This document shows positions 42,666-53,885 of a stretch of DNA of 64,000 bases, piece by piece. The notes below the pieces were generated by a model that made no database searches, had not been told where the DNA came from, and saw nothing but the letters and a program-made list of their open reading frames with translations. The translations under genes were made by a program, and so were the position numbers. The stretch is from Timema cristinae (lineage: Eukaryota; Arthropoda; Insecta; Phasmatodea; Timematidae): positions 32,228,421 through 32,292,420 of the forward strand of contig JBCFYV010000100.1 in NCBI GenBank assembly GCA_039000515.1, read 5' to 3'. The first letter of the stretch is position 1. Every line of letters starts with the position of its first letter.

Positions 42666-43535
42666 GTATGTATTGAAGGTTTCTTTAGTTTTAGCTTTTT
42701 GTTTACCATTTTTCTCCTCTATTTTTAACTGATTAAATTTACAAATAAAAAAACATAAACACTTACTGTTCGATGGTGATTATGTTGAATTCTACCTCAG
42801 TATAAATGTGCAGTTTAGTTACCAAAATGAACAGCGAGAAAAGAAAACACATTTCACAATACAGAGCGCACACGTGTCGTAGTTCGAGACATGCCGGCGC
42901 CAAACCAATGCACCCGATAAGTGTCGGAATGACATGAAAGCGTATTTCTCCTGTGGTTCCTCCCCTCTACCCCCATACACACAGGTACGGCATGGCAAAA
43001 GGAGAACATTCTACTCTAGAAACATCAGACTTATGGCATGGAAATTCCATAAGCTGCTTCCACGCGTCGAGTCTCGGTGCACCACGCTGTTTTGCAGCAT
43101 TTGTTATGATAAGAAGCAAACAATAGAATGTTATTTTCAAAGGCGGAGTGTGTCGTGCCCAAATGGGCGATCAGCTGAAACATATGGAGTCATGCGGTGC
43201 AGTGCCGAGCTTCATTGAGATCTGACCTTAACTTGTTTCAACTTTAACTGTTGCTTCCCATCAATCAGTAGAGTACTCATTGACCAGGTGTCAACTACAG
43301 TTTATTCCCATGTGACCTACCTAGAGTAGAGTTCATGTTTGATTGGCCAAATAAGGAATAAGCTAGGGAGAACATACACATGTAGTTTTAATAAGCTCTG
43401 CTTACTCTGCCATACCTCCACGACACGTCATGAATTATACTTTCCTCCACCTTACCCCATTAGAATATATATATATAAATATCAAATGGTTAGTAGATGT
43501 AGTAAAGCATGGACAAATATTTTATTTTGTACAAA
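42666..43535. other. Moderate-GC sequence with unrecognised frame
   Basis: A 94-codon plus frame (42934-43218) has several Cys/Arg residues but no arrangement that I recognise as a domain, and no homologous context. It could be a worn transposon piece. Not called as a gene. Confidence 0.35.
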
Positions 43536-43989
43536 TCATGATACTATAAAGCCATATGACTGACTGACTCACTCACTCACTGACATTAATGTGTACCCAC
43601 TTCCAGATGAGCTAGAAACTTGAAATTTGGCAAATTTATAACTTCCAGCCTGTAACCGACGGGAAAATTTCAGAAATTAAAAAAAAAAAATTAACCCTGA
43701 AAAAACTTTAAAATGGTGGAGCAACTTTAAAGTCGGTGTGGACCTTTCTCTGGAGGCCTCTTGTGGCTAAACGGTAGGACCTATCAATAAACGGATTGCA
43801 CTAGAGCTAATTTTGTTTTTAGGTAAATGTTGCCCATTTTACACACATTTTTTAATTTTCTGACACACTTATGGGACATCTAGAATCATAAACTTGTAAA
43901 AATAAATCACCGTTCAAAACAACGCTGGAATTACAATAGCTGACACTTACTGGGGGTCTGGCAGCGGAGCCCACAACGAGCAAAGCTAG
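43536..43989 (+). mobile_element. Repeat H copy 1, Helitron-like ends
   Basis: Begins tcatgatactataaagccat after an A, then a TGAC/TCAC run, then gacattaatgtgtacccact, gaaatttggcaaatttataa, gtggagcaactttaaagtcg, aggcctcttgtggctaaacg. It ends ...gagcaaagctag followed by T. TC start, CTAG end and A/T flanks fit a Helitron. However, likeness to the copy at 60087 seems to run past CTAG (atacaaccg), so the right end is uncertain. Confidence 0.6.
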
Positions 43990-44009
43990 TTGCTTACTAT
44001 ACAACCGGT
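43990..44009. other. Repeat H right-end ambiguity
   Basis: tactatacaaccggt is shared with 60390-60402, past the CTAG word. Confidence 0.35.
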
Positions 44010-44150
44010 CTATCCGTGTTTAACGCCATTAGTATGGTTTAAAAATAGGTAAAGCAAATGGAAACTATACTGTGGAGAGAGGATGGAAAACCATCCATGA
44101 AATAACACCCTCAGTGCAACGGAGACTCGACCTTCCCATTACTGCAAAAA
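44010..44150 (-). mobile_element. SINE-B body and head, degenerate
   Basis: gtggagagaggatggaaaac, catccatgaaataacaccct, cagtgcaacggagactcgac and ttcccatta match SINE-B order on the minus strand. Confidence 0.5.
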
Positions 44151-44694
44151 AAATATGAGCATGATGTTTAGTTCACTTGCTCATCCAGAATGTATAAAAA
44201 AATTAAAATACATAATTTTTTCCCCATTTAGTTTTTTGGGTGATAAAACATTTTTCAAAGTAGCTTAGGTAAAATATGCAAAATCAGCATTATTCAAAAA
44301 TATGGTTAAATAATGAAAGCTTAAAAAGGGCAGGATTAACTCCCATATATCGGAGTTTAAAAAAATGTGGTTGTCAATTCGAAGGCGTGTTGGCCTCAAG
44401 CTTCTTAAATTAGACTTTCCTCCTTCGGTTTACCCCTCCTTACCACCTCTTCTTGGGTCTTGCAGGTCTCACAGCTTATTTGGTCCACGCTACCCCATTT
44501 TCCCCTTTACCTCCCTGAGTACCACCGGGGACTTGGAAAACCCCAACTACCCTTTGCCAAAATCCTCTTACAGCCACTATTAGATTTAGTATGACAGCGA
44601 CATAAGTCTCCACAATATTCTTGTTAAATAGATATTTCTATGAGAATTTTGTTGTATCTTAGCTAAAATATATTTTCTTGCCAGTATTATTAAT
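44151..44694. other. AT-rich plus CT-rich island
   Basis: 44390-44580 is C/T-rich. A 72-codon plus frame (44365-44583) is Pro/Ser/Leu-rich by composition only. Confidence 0.35.
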
Positions 44695-44855
44695 AGGTTA
44701 AAGATATAGAACGTAATATTTATGAGAAATGCACCCACAATTGCATGAAGGAAACGAGTAAATTATTTTTAAAAAAACCTCCTTTGACTCGGCTGCGATT
44801 TGAGACTAGATTTTCCAGATACCAGCAAACTAGACTAGTTAAGAGTAATATATTA
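44695..44855 (-). mobile_element. SINE-B copy, degenerate
   Basis: gaaatgcacccacaattgca, gtaaattatttttaaaaaaa, then ctcggctgcgatttgagact and gcaaactagactag follow SINE-B order on the minus strand. Confidence 0.5.
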
Positions 44856-44879
44856 AATGTATATAAGCCTATAATTATA

Positions 44880-44969
44880 TAAATATACACACGTATATAC
44901 TATAATATATATATATATATACATATAAATGTATGTGTATGTATATATACATGTTAACATGTATATATA
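44880..44969. repeat. TA/TATG-rich simple repeat
   Basis: Alternating ta/tg words, including atgtgtatgtatatatacat and tgttaacatgtatatatac, form short palindromes at the LINE 3' end. Confidence 0.8.
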
Positions 44970-45315
44970 CTTACTTACTGTATGGCATTAGGAACTCGAA
45001 AGCTCATTGTCACACTTAAAAATGTACGCCACCTATCCTTCTCTTGAGATAACTATATCCAGTCCACCTCATTACACACTGTTGCTATCTTGAGCTAGTT
45101 CTATCTAGTCCACCTCATTACACCATATCTTTTTCAAGTCTATTCTAATGTTATACTCCCATCTACGTCTAGGTCTTCCCAATTGTCTCTTCCCATTTCA
45201 AACCCTTAACAAGGTTCTAGATTCTTCCACTCTCGTTGCATGTCCACCCACCGTAATCTACAATATTTAACTATCATAACCATGTTTTGTGATGAGTACA
45301 GGATATGTAGCTCAT
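44970..45315 (-). pseudogene. LINE ORF2 C-terminal remnant, copy 3
   Basis: Minus strand reads KRQLGRPRRRWEYNIRIDLK then KIW before the stop. Upstream nucleotide blocks match copies 1 and 2 (e.g. plus-strand gatgagtacaggatatgtag). The 3' UTR block (gtccacctcattaca) is tandemly doubled. The tail is gtaagtaagta at 44970-44983. Frameshifts lie between GKP-like and GRPRRRW words. 5'-truncated. Confidence 0.85.
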
Positions 45316-46025
45316 AAATATGTATATCATATATTTAATATATATTTATTGGTCAACTAATCCCCGATTTAATTTGGACTATGGTTATTCCGTAGAGCCG
45401 GACATTTGTTATCTCCTGAGACTGGATATAAATCTATTTATAGAGGTCTGGGTTCATCTTCCTACAAGTGCGGGTGGTGACATTTACATAATTATTAAAC
45501 AAAAGGTTGTACTCATATTAGCACGAAAATTTCAAACTGACCTAACCTAGTACATACAAACTATTAACAGACATACATACAAAGTGCCAGAAATGGTATT
45601 ACCTATTAATAATACAAATATTTTAAGGCCGTACCAAATTGACACTTTTAGATCATACAGAAATAAGTGTGGAAATGTGTTTTTAATCAATCAAAATCTA
45701 CTTCTAAAAAAATCATTTACCTAATCCTTTTATAAATAAATATAGTATTTTTTATTAATTCTAAAATAAGGGCTAGAAAAATAGTTGATCGACTAACAGT
45801 ATCGTGTAGTGGAGTGTTGAAAAGGTATGCACAGCATGTTAGTTATTGTACCATGAAACCTTATCACCTATTCGGTTCCCATTTGACCAACTCTGCTCTA
45901 CATACCTCATCTGAAAATGTAATCTCAATTTAACCTGAAAGGTATCGAACTTACCTTGACGGGCTACACTATGGTAAAACTTAAAATATAATAGCTATAA
46001 GGTAGTCAATAAAAAAAACGTATTT
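45316..46025. other. AT-rich, nothing recognised
   Basis: A 76-codon plus frame (45320-45550) is unrecognised. No repeat words. Confidence 0.4.
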
Positions 46026-46408
46026 ATCAACACGTCTTGCTACCCATTCAGGCTGTACGTATATGTACTAATTAGTCTAATGTGTTTGTGATTAGGAAGG
46101 TTAAATTGATAGGAAATGCACTCGCATTTGCGTGGGGGAGAGTGTTAAACCTTTTATAAAATGATTATTATTATTAGCACCGCGTCTTACTACCCGTTCG
46201 GGTTATACGCACTTACGCTAATGTGTAATGGTAGGGTGATTGTGAAATGAAATGGAGGACCTACAATTTAATGTGGAATCCGAACTACAATGGAGGCCTA
46301 TAAAAATCACCTTCAGTACACCCGACCATTATCGAACCTCGATTTATCTGTCATCGGCAGTCTTCTCTCTTACGAGAGTGACTGACACCTAATACCATGT
46401 GGCCACCT
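46026..46408 (-). mobile_element. SINE-B copy interrupted by truncated SINE-A
   Basis: 3' module (acgtcttgctacccattcag) and body at 46026-46162; the head resumes at 46299-46408 (atcaccttcagtacacccga, accattatcgaacctcgatt, accatgtggccacc). The guest is at 46163-46298. Confidence 0.85.
46163..46298 (-). mobile_element. SINE-A, 5'-truncated, nested in SINE-B
   Basis: ATT tail, agcaccgcgtcttactaccc, and body up to gaactacaatggaggcc. The head is missing. Flanks tataaaat (46155-46162) and tataaaaa (46299-46306) are a likely duplication. Confidence 0.85.
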
Positions 46409-46989
46409 TTGCGATTAATGTAATATACCCAATTTGAGTATACTAAAACGCAGTAATTTTTTTTTTAATGTGCACAACCTGAACATCTATTGAGACACAA
46501 AAAAAAAGTTTACATAAAAAAGTGTATATTCTAGTTTGTTTCCCATTCTCCACTTTTCTGTGAAACAAACTCTTTGTACAGGGTTGAAGCGGACGAGATG
46601 GTGTAGTTATGCGAATGATTACTATTCGTCGGAAGAGAGGTATTCTTTTTTACCCTCCTATTTTTTTTATTTAAAAAAGAAGGAAAATAAAATCAAACCT
46701 AATTAATCATCGGTGTATTGGAATAATAGCTCCTATATCACGGGAGAGAAGGATGCTCTGTTGGGGTTGATATAAAGCTCTAACTAACCACCACAAAGCG
46801 GGGTGAAGCGTGCCCATTTGACTGGAGAATGGGGCTGTAAAAAGAGAGGTAGTGTGAGATCATACACCGTACTCACCGTCCACGACGCTCTGATGGAGCT
46901 TAGGGAAAATACCCCTTGTTTTTTTTAGTCGTTATTTATTTTTGTATACTCCGCATCTTACTACTCGTCTAGGTTATCCTAATTTGACC
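46409..46989. other. GC-richer island
   Basis: 46700-46915 is GC-richer (gaagcgtgcccatttgactg, gagaatggggctg); a related phrase (ggctcgtccgtttgactagg) is at about 61499. No frame. Class unknown. Confidence 0.35.
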
Positions 46990-48465
46990 AAACTATTTAA
47001 ATAGGATCAATTGGCCACGTGGTATAGTGTTTAGCGCACCTGGACCCCTAATTTTGAAACTTGCGAAAATACTCGCTTGCGAGCTAACTCGCAACTTATG
47101 AACTCGCAAATCGCAGGCTGTATTGAAACAGAGCTAATTTTGAAAGGTTTCTAATGTCGTGCGAGTCGGTGTAGTGTTGTTTCGCTTGCGACTGAGTTTT
47201 CAATCCGACAACACTGTAAAACCATGACGTACCAAAGGGTTGGGGCGATGGTATGCCACAATACGTCATTATACAAGATACGTAACTGAAAGTAAACATT
47301 ATTATTGTATTGATTACATCATATACAACGGTTAGTTTAGTTTCATTGGGAAACCATCTTCCAATTGTATACATCTAAACGTGTTAACTCAAAATTTTCT
47401 CAAAGTTATATAAGTAAAATAAAAACCGCCTCTCTGGAACAATCCAATTTAGCATACTTGGTAGCGCGCTTGACTCGATTTCGTACTTCCACGAGTTCAA
47501 TCCCAACCTAGGTAAAATATTTTAATTTTTGTCTGAATTTATATCACGTTTTCGTAATTAGAATTCAGTAATATATTTTTTTATTTTCGCAACTATTTTT
47601 AAAACATAAATATACCCTAAAAATTTTACTATGCGAATAATAATTAGCTTACTTAGCCTTATTTTAAAATGTGTACAAGCCTTATTTTAAAATGTGTACA
47701 ATTTTATGTCATAAAACCCATTATTTAATTTTTAAATAATCACCTACATACAAAATTTCAAAATTAATGTAGGCCTAGCTTTTTTAATTTAATACCTTTT
47801 TAATTTATTTTTAACGACTGTTATGTTAGTCTACTTAGGCTCAAATACCTTGTGTATTTCTATAAAATATATTTAAAACTTATTATATGCTTACTAATAC
47901 GATCATTTAAAATTAAAGTTTAAAGTCTGATAAATTAAAAAAAAATTTTTTTTAAGGATTTGAACACGCAAACCCTAGATCATGAGACGGTCACGTTACC
48001 GACTCATCCAAATTGACGATTGAGGAAATTGAAAAAATTAGAATATATAGTTTCGTTTTCAACCAAACAAATATTTGTATTGAAGGATTGCATAAAGTGT
48101 ACAAAGCAATCATATTATTTTCTTCTGTAAACCTATTTTGTACAGTGATAGGTTTTTTCAACAAAATCACTCTCAGAAAGCTGCAGCCGAAGAGGGGGAT
48201 GGCATCCATTTTGTTATTTTATTGCCTATTCGATAGACAAGGCCTGTGTCGCACGGTGTGAGGCTGGCGAGTAGAATCCGCTCGCTATTCGATCGTGTGA
48301 CGTCAGTTTTCGCAGCGCAGAAGTTTCAAAATTAGGGGTTTGCGAGATTGTGTGCGAGATGAGAGAAATACGCTAGCGAATCGCTACTCGCACGTTTCAA
48401 AATTAGAGGCCCTGGACACCTACCAAGGGGGCCTGCGTTCGATTTCCCTTCTGGTGCCTTTAATA
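46990..48465 (+). mobile_element. tRNA-like sequence split by a TIR element
   Basis: The left part ggccacgtggtatagtgttt agcgcacctggac (46993-47045) and the right part acctaccaagggggcctgcg ttcgatttcccttctggtgcc (48418-48460) read as one tRNA-like unit: an A-box-like tggtatagtgtttagcgc and a B-box-like gcgttcgatttccc. The insertion at 47046-48410 lies in the anticodon-arm region. Whether the host was a SINE head or a tRNA-derived relic is undecided. Confidence 0.65.
47046..48410. mobile_element. 1365-bp TIR element (hAT-like?)
   Basis: Left end ccctaattttgaaacttgcg; right end complementary to it (cgcacgtttcaaaattagag). cctggac is repeated on both sides (47039-47045, 48411-48417). A third copy of the terminal word (gtttcaaaattaggggtttg) lies internally at about 48325. 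gcgag/ctcgc words are enriched near both ends. Within it are two tRNA-like stretches (47450-47510 plus; 47955-48010 minus) and a 23-bp direct duplication at 47650-47700. No transposase; superfamily uncertain. Confidence 0.75.
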
Positions 48466-48532
48466 TTTTTGTTGAAAGGGGAATTATCCCAAAGGTCACA
48501 AGGGTCGGGTTATTAGGCTTAAATTAAGTTAA

Positions 48533-48535
48533 GAT

Positions 48536-48573
<38 letters not shown>

Positions 48574-48823
48574 GTAACGCGTCTTACTACGCACTTATCC
48601 TAATATGTAATGGTAGGGTGCACCCAAAACCGGGCCAGTTTAACTTGGAATCTGAACCACGGTGGAGGCTTGGCATTCCCCACATTCACAATTTGTGATT
48701 AATACACGTCTTGTCAGAGGTGAAGGAAGGGTTTGGGAATAAGATACATCTGTGCCGTGACCGGGAAGCCCCGAACCCCAGAACAGAAGTCCGACACCTC
48801 ACCCCAAGACCACCAGGTCACCA
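48533..48823 (-). mobile_element. SINE-A copy with TTA-phase tail
   Basis: A TAA run on the plus strand (48537-48572), i.e. TTA units in SINE orientation, then gtaacgcgtcttactacgca: 'cccgttcgggttata' of the 3' module has been lost. Body and head follow, ending caccaggtcacc. No clean duplication. Confidence 0.85.
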
Positions 48824-49028
48824 ACTAGGTTAAGAGTATCTACTGGTTTCACGTCCTAATACTATCACCGTCATCTCATCTCATCGGGACATGGAAAGCG
48901 CCTCCACGGAAAGTGATGTATGATTAGTACATTCGGGCGTCTCCTGAACGATGGTACATTAGTTCCAGCTAAACTTCCCACAAACGGAGCTATGTAGCCT
49001 ACACACGCGCACACATATACATTGAATT
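48824..49028 (+). mobile_element. Repeat D copy 2
   Basis: Block gtcatctcatctcatcggga, catggaaagcgcctccacgg, attagtacattcgggcgtct, cctgaacgatggtacattag matches 13430-13565. No tRNA-like part is seen at this copy. Confidence 0.6.
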
Positions 49029-49695
49029 AGGGTCTTCACACATGGGGCCACTATAGTCGCACCACCACTTAGTTTGGTGGCGCTGCTCCTGGAAGAGTGA
49101 ATGCTTTTGTTACGCCATCAGCCACCAGCCAGTCTCAAAATAGAGTTGGAAGAGGCAAAAAGAAAATTGTTGGGTAATAAATGAAAGGACTCATTATTAA
49201 ATTATACAAAATAATTGTTTAATTTGTTTGAAATTCAATACATTCATCAAATTTTACCGTATATCAAAATCACTTTGTTTAAAATTCAATTGGGGAGGTT
49301 AATATGCAGTTTGAGTTGGATAATAAAGAAGGTACAAAAAATCATGTATAGGTCTACTTACCATATTCATTTAACTCAGCTTGAGTAGCGTCTGGTTTGT
49401 TAATATACATTTCAACAAGTTCCAACCAACTTTTCTTCTTCAAATTTCTGTCTGAATATTCGTTTGCGTTCATGTCCTAAATAACAATCCTTGATTGAAC
49501 TTCCAGTATGAACCTTTTTGTGTCAAATCTACTTGTTTCAGCACTTATTTTGAAAAGTACGAGCACACATACACACACATGTTTGGTAGCACTCAATAAT
49601 CGCGTCTCTTGCGAAGACCTTCGTAGACAATGAAATGAGGTGGTGAGGTTGCCAGCCTGGCCACTCGAAAAATCGCGTCTTCCCGCCCTCACTAT

Positions 49696-50749
49696 TGGGC
49701 GTTTTCACATTTACCGACACCAACACCGATGCCGGTTGTAACGAAATCTCAGGTTAACTTATGGAATGCTTTCACAGTCACCGACATGTCGCCATCGTGC
49801 CATTGTCGGCGAGGACATGTCAGCGGAGTGTCGTCGCCTCAGTAGAATCGGCCGGCCAATAGTTTGCCCCACAGATTTGTGTTTGCTACGTGTGCGTATA
49901 CATATTTTGTTAACTAGGCGTAATATTTATCTATACTTATACTTATAATATTATAAAGAGGAATGATTTGATTTTTTTGATTTTTTGTTTGTAATAGATA
50001 AACTCAAAAACTACTGGACCGATTTAAAAAATTCTTTCACCAATATAAAGTTACATTATCAGCGAGTAGCATAGGCTAATTTTATTTGGAAAATTAAATT
50101 TATTCCTCATAAAAATGTCGATAGTATATTATATAATCATTGGAAAAAAAGTTGTTGAAGGGAAAGTGGGGTTGGAGAAGGGGGCGGGGGGAAGGCGTGA
50201 GGAAAGAGGAATGAGATGAAAATAGGAGGGAGGATAAAAAGAGGGAGGGGGCTATACAGTGACGGTAGGACTGTATTTAAAAATAAAAAAAGTAAAAAAA
50301 GTTTTGTTTTTATATTGACATGATGGATGATTTGAAGCTTTGTTTTACAGGATTCTTTACAATATTTTTTACCGGGAAGAGGGCTAGTTAATAATAAAAT
50401 GGTATGGCCAATATTAAGTATGATGAGGTAACTTTAATAGAGCTGATATGTGCCCTCTAAATATCATACTTTTATAACCGGGGGCACCCAAAACCGTCTT
50501 TTATGCGTAATCTTTCGTCTCTTGCCTCTTAAATATAACAAATGAAGCAAATATAATTTGTTAACTGCAGCCATTTTTGACTACTATTAAAGACTATACA
50601 CGTAATGGTAACACCAGGAGCGGGTTTTAAACAAAACAGGAGAGTCGCATCTCCTCACCCGTCATTAAAATGTTAAAATGTGTCCTCGTGTAGTCGGGCC
50701 GGTGTCGTGCCGGTGTTAGTGTTGGTGTCGGAAAATGTGAAAACTCCCA
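49696..50749. mobile_element. Inner TIR element, ~1.05 kb
   Basis: Left tgggcgttttcacatttacc then gacaccaacacc; right end complement tgggagttttcacattttcc then gacaccaacact. A GC-rich subterminal zone (accgacatgtcgccatcgtg) follows. It carries a Helitron-type insertion at 49930-50387. No transposase. Confidence 0.8.
49930..50387 (+). mobile_element. Helitron-type element, second family, innermost
   Basis: Begins TCTATACTTATACTTATAAT after an A (49929), shares its first bases with the family at 59591, then has aaactactggaccgatttaa and gttacattatcagcgagtag, words common in insect Helitron-like repeats. Ends accgggaagagggctag followed by T (50388). The 3' hairpin is eroded. No coding capacity. 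Confidence 0.7.
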
Positions 50750-50859
50750 CTCTGGAAGCGCCTCCGACAGTGCTGCCACCACCACGTGTCAAAAGGTCCA
50801 TATCATGCAATGTAAACATATGGTAGCGCGGCCATGGTGGCTCCGTGTGTAATGACCCT

Positions 50860-51668
50860 AAGGCTGAAGAAGGTGGAATTTAGATTAAACTAGTGGAACA
50901 TGCTGTGTGTCTGTAATTATTAGTATGATCGGTTTCTTGATTTATAAAGGGACACTAATTTTTATTAGTGGTTAAATATTGAAAGTATTTGGTAAAATTT
51001 AGATGACCCTCTCTCCCAATTGGTTCCAGATATAGGTCTGAGGGCAGTGAGGGGGGTGAATGGGGATGTTATCCACTCGAGGGGTGACACTTTAGCGCTG
51101 TGGTTCTAGATATATATACACATGAGGATGCTAGGGGGATGAGGTGGTGTTGAAGTTTCAGGTTAAGTAGTATAAGTAATTAAAATTATACTCAGTGTTG
51201 ACCAATCGTCTGAGTTATGCCCATGTGAAATTTCGGCTCAATCTGTATAGTGGTGTATCAGTTAAGGAGATTCTTCTGGGTGAGGCTACAGGTTTTAGGG
51301 TGGGGAGGGTTTGAAATCTTGTGCCTGTGGGTACCCCCGTAAGGGTGACACCCTAGCCACAGTCTTTCAGTAGATACGCATGTTGTTGGCACTCTTATAG
51401 GATTAGCTGATCCAGTAAACTAGTGTGGAGAACTATCGCTAGGAGCAGCTTACAAAGGAATGCGCATGCGTGGACGTGAAGTCTATAGAAAAGGAATTGT
51501 GAAGTCTATGTAAAGTTTGCCATTACTGTTTTGTTAGTGATTTGTCATTAATTTAAAGAAGAAGCTCAGCTCTATTTTCTATATTTTACCTTTTATAATG
51601 TGGTTTATTTATAAAATAATAGATTTAGTTACATATATGGAATTTGATATAATAATTTATTAAGAATA
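50860..51668. repeat. Repeat I, tandem-like ~200-270-bp units (first part)
   Basis: At 51070-51300: gaggggtgacactttagcgc, tgaggtggtgttgaagtttc, aggttaagtagtataagtaa, cgtctgagttatgcccatgt, gaaatttcggctcaatctgt. At 51330-51375 a second unit starts (aagggtgacaccctagccac). Continues at 52085-52290 beyond the SINE-A insertion. Non-coding; class unknown. Confidence 0.6.
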
Positions 51669-51929
51669 GGTGATCCGGTAGTCTAGGGGTAAGGTGTCAG
51701 ACTTCTGTGCTGGGGATCCGGGGTTCAATCCTCGGTCATAACAGATTTATCTGATTACCAGACCCTTCCTTCACCTCTGACAAGACGTGTATTAAGCACA
51801 ACTTGTGAATGTGTGGCATGCCAGGCCTCTACCGTGGTTCGGATCCACGTTAAACTGTAGGTCCTCCTCTTCATCTCACAATCACCCTACCATTACACAT
51901 TAGCATAGGTGCGTATATCCCGAATGGGT

Positions 51930-51964
<35 letters not shown>
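51669..51964 (+). mobile_element. SINE-A copy
   Basis: Head ggtgatccggtagtctaggg, cggggttcaatcctcggtca; body; 3' module cut short (cccgaatgggta directly followed by the TAA tail, lacking 'gtaagacgcggtgc'). The tail runs to 51964. Duplication unclear. Confidence 0.88.
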
Positions 51965-51967
<3 letters not shown>

Positions 51968-52084
51968 CAGCAATAATATTAATTAATAGCACACAGCAAT
52001 AGAAAATGCGTTGTGTTCCTGCTTCTAGTCTTTTAGTTCGCGGCAGTAACGATGCGAGCGCTAGCGATGTGGTTCTACTTGCCA
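51965..52084. other. Spacer
   Basis: Short GC-moderate stretch; nothing recognised. Confidence 0.3.
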
Positions 52085-52300
52085 ACATTGCGGTGGCGTT
52101 TCTATACTATCCCTTTTCTATGGTAGATATGTATGGAAGTGTTAAGGAGGTGGGGTGGAATTGGTGATTTGGGTTAAGTGGTACAAGTAATTTTAATTAG
52201 CCTACATGTTAACCGAACGTCTGAGTTATACCCAAGTGAAATTTCAGCTCAATCGGTGAAGTGGTATTTGAGAGAAAGGGTAATATGGATTTGTAGCATG
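52085..52300. repeat. Repeat I, displaced unit
   Basis: gaggtggggtggaattggtg, gggttaagtggtacaagtaa, cgtctgagttatacccaagt, gaaatttcagctcaatcggt parallel 51140-51290 in order and spacing. Confidence 0.65.
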
Positions 52301-52548
52301 TGACACAATTGCAGAGTGGTTACTTAATATTATAATAGTTGTTGTGGTGTAATACCAGCTGACCTGTACATGAATCATTTGTCTATATTCTCTCCACATG
52401 CTACATTAGTTACACTTTTCTTAGAAGTTATTCAACATTTTCATTAAAAAAAATACCAAATAAAATGCTTCAAATGATTTATGCTATTGTAAAAGTGTAC
52501 TGTAATTATCTATGGATAGCTTTTTGTTTGTTTATAGTCTATGTTTTT
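52301..52548. other. AT-rich spacer
   Basis: No feature recognised. Confidence 0.35.
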
Positions 52549-52668
52549 TTTAGCATCACGTGTTACTCACCCAACCGGGATTCTAACCCCGATCTCCCTG
52601 TCATCAGCAATATAGTCTACTGTTGGAGTAGCGCCTTAAGACCATGTGGCACCAACGCGGGCAATATA
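52549..52668 (-). mobile_element. SINE-B with internal deletion
   Basis: 3' module start (agcatcacgtgttact) is joined directly to the head (cacccaaccgggattctaac, ctgtcatcagcaatatagtc, ttaagaccatgtggcacc). The body is deleted. Confidence 0.7.
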
Positions 52669-53505
52669 AGGTTTCTTTTTACGGAAAATAGACTATATAC
52701 ATGAAAACCGTAACATATAGGAGGCATTTTAGAGGTGGGCCGGAAAGACAAAAAAAAAGTACATACAAACATATGTCCCATTTGACCTAGCTAATTATAC
52801 ATGGATAATTCCATTGCTCTTACTCTATTAATTACTCTATTATGCATTGATGATTATCTAGCTATGTATATTAAAATATATTTTGAAAAAGATATAATGG
52901 TTTTACAAAATAATAGCTTACTATATCTATTTTCATGAGAGGGGGGAAATAAAAACTAATTTTCATGTCCATAATACTTAAATTCTTTTTCACAATTAAA
53001 ATTACCCCTCTCCGTAGCCTCCATGAAAATAATAGTACGACACCATTCACTGTCACCAGTAATCATCGAATAATATTTTAGAGACCATAGTGTATCGTTA
53101 TATGCCCCCCTTTTTTTTATCAGATGTGGGCATCAAAAATAATTAATCCCCGTGTTTATCTGCAGTTTTATTTAACAACTGAGGCCAACTGGTGGCGACC
53201 AAATTGTTAACGTGGCAGCCATTAGTTTTGAAGCTATATGAACGTACTGTTTCCCTATTCAACAAAAAAGCATTACACAAACGTTATATCCCCCTAAAAC
53301 ATAAACAATAATTTATCGAAACCACGCATACGCATACATATATACAAACATATATACTTGCTCATAAATTTCCCTAGGTAAAACCCAAATGCAAATAAAA
53401 ACAATACATTACGTACCATTTTGCGTTGAAATATTTATAAAATATTGGTAACTTCCCCCGAATGAAAAACTTTACTTCACACCCACATCACTAAAAATAA
53501 ATAGG

Positions 53506-53513
<8 letters not shown>
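52669..53513. other. AT-rich, nothing recognised
   Basis: A 61-codon minus frame (52871-53056) is unrecognised. No repeat words. Confidence 0.4.

Positions 53514-53540
<27 letters not shown>
53514..53540. repeat. (TA)n microsatellite
   Basis: About 13 TA units. Confidence 0.9.
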
Positions 53541-53543
<3 letters not shown>

Positions 53544-53694
53544 TATAAATTGGTGTTCTTTTGCACTTTGAATTATACATAATGTTGTATTAATATGACA
53601 CCATTGCAGATACATCATAAGAAAAAGAAAACTTATATAAAAGTAGATCATATTTAATTTTTGTAGAGAAACGTAAACAAATAATAGTTTTGAA
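53541..53694. other. AT-rich spacer
   Basis: No feature recognised. Confidence 0.3.
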
Positions 53695-53873
53695 AATTGA
53701 AAAATGACACTTGGACACGGGAATCGAACCCGGGACCTTTGGAATAATACACTATTGCTCTTACCACTGAGATATCCTGGAATAGTCCCGTGTACAGGCT
53801 CATTCTTTACTCAAATTTTAAGGCAGAGTCTATGATGGACGTGCGGAAATCGTCGGATACAAATGTGTGATTT
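53695..53873 (-). mobile_element. SINE-C left arm of a foldback pair
   Basis: Minus-strand tRNA-like block (plus words acacgggaatcgaacccggg, acctttgg, cttaccactgagatatcctgg), then the family leader reversed (ggcagagtctatgatggacg). B-box is well preserved. Partner arm is at 54310-54500. Confidence 0.8.
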
Positions 53874-53885
53874 TATTAAGATCAC

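Larger units (their letters stand above)
49029..50859. mobile_element. Outer TIR element, 1.83 kb, host of two nested insertions
   Basis: The left end agggtcttcacacatggggc then cactatagtcgc pairs with the right end (complement reads agggtcattacacacggagc then caccatggccgc). Similarity continues inward (tggtggcgctgctcctggaa against the complement of ttccgagcgcct-like words at 50750-50790). The interior is taken up by the 49696-50749 element. Two short minus frames (49477-49726) lie in the left part with no recognised domain. No clear target duplication. Confidence 0.7.

Noticed and set aside
42934..43218. 94-codon Cys/Arg-containing frame
   Set aside because: No zinc-finger spacing or other domain could be recognised; no splice or promoter context.
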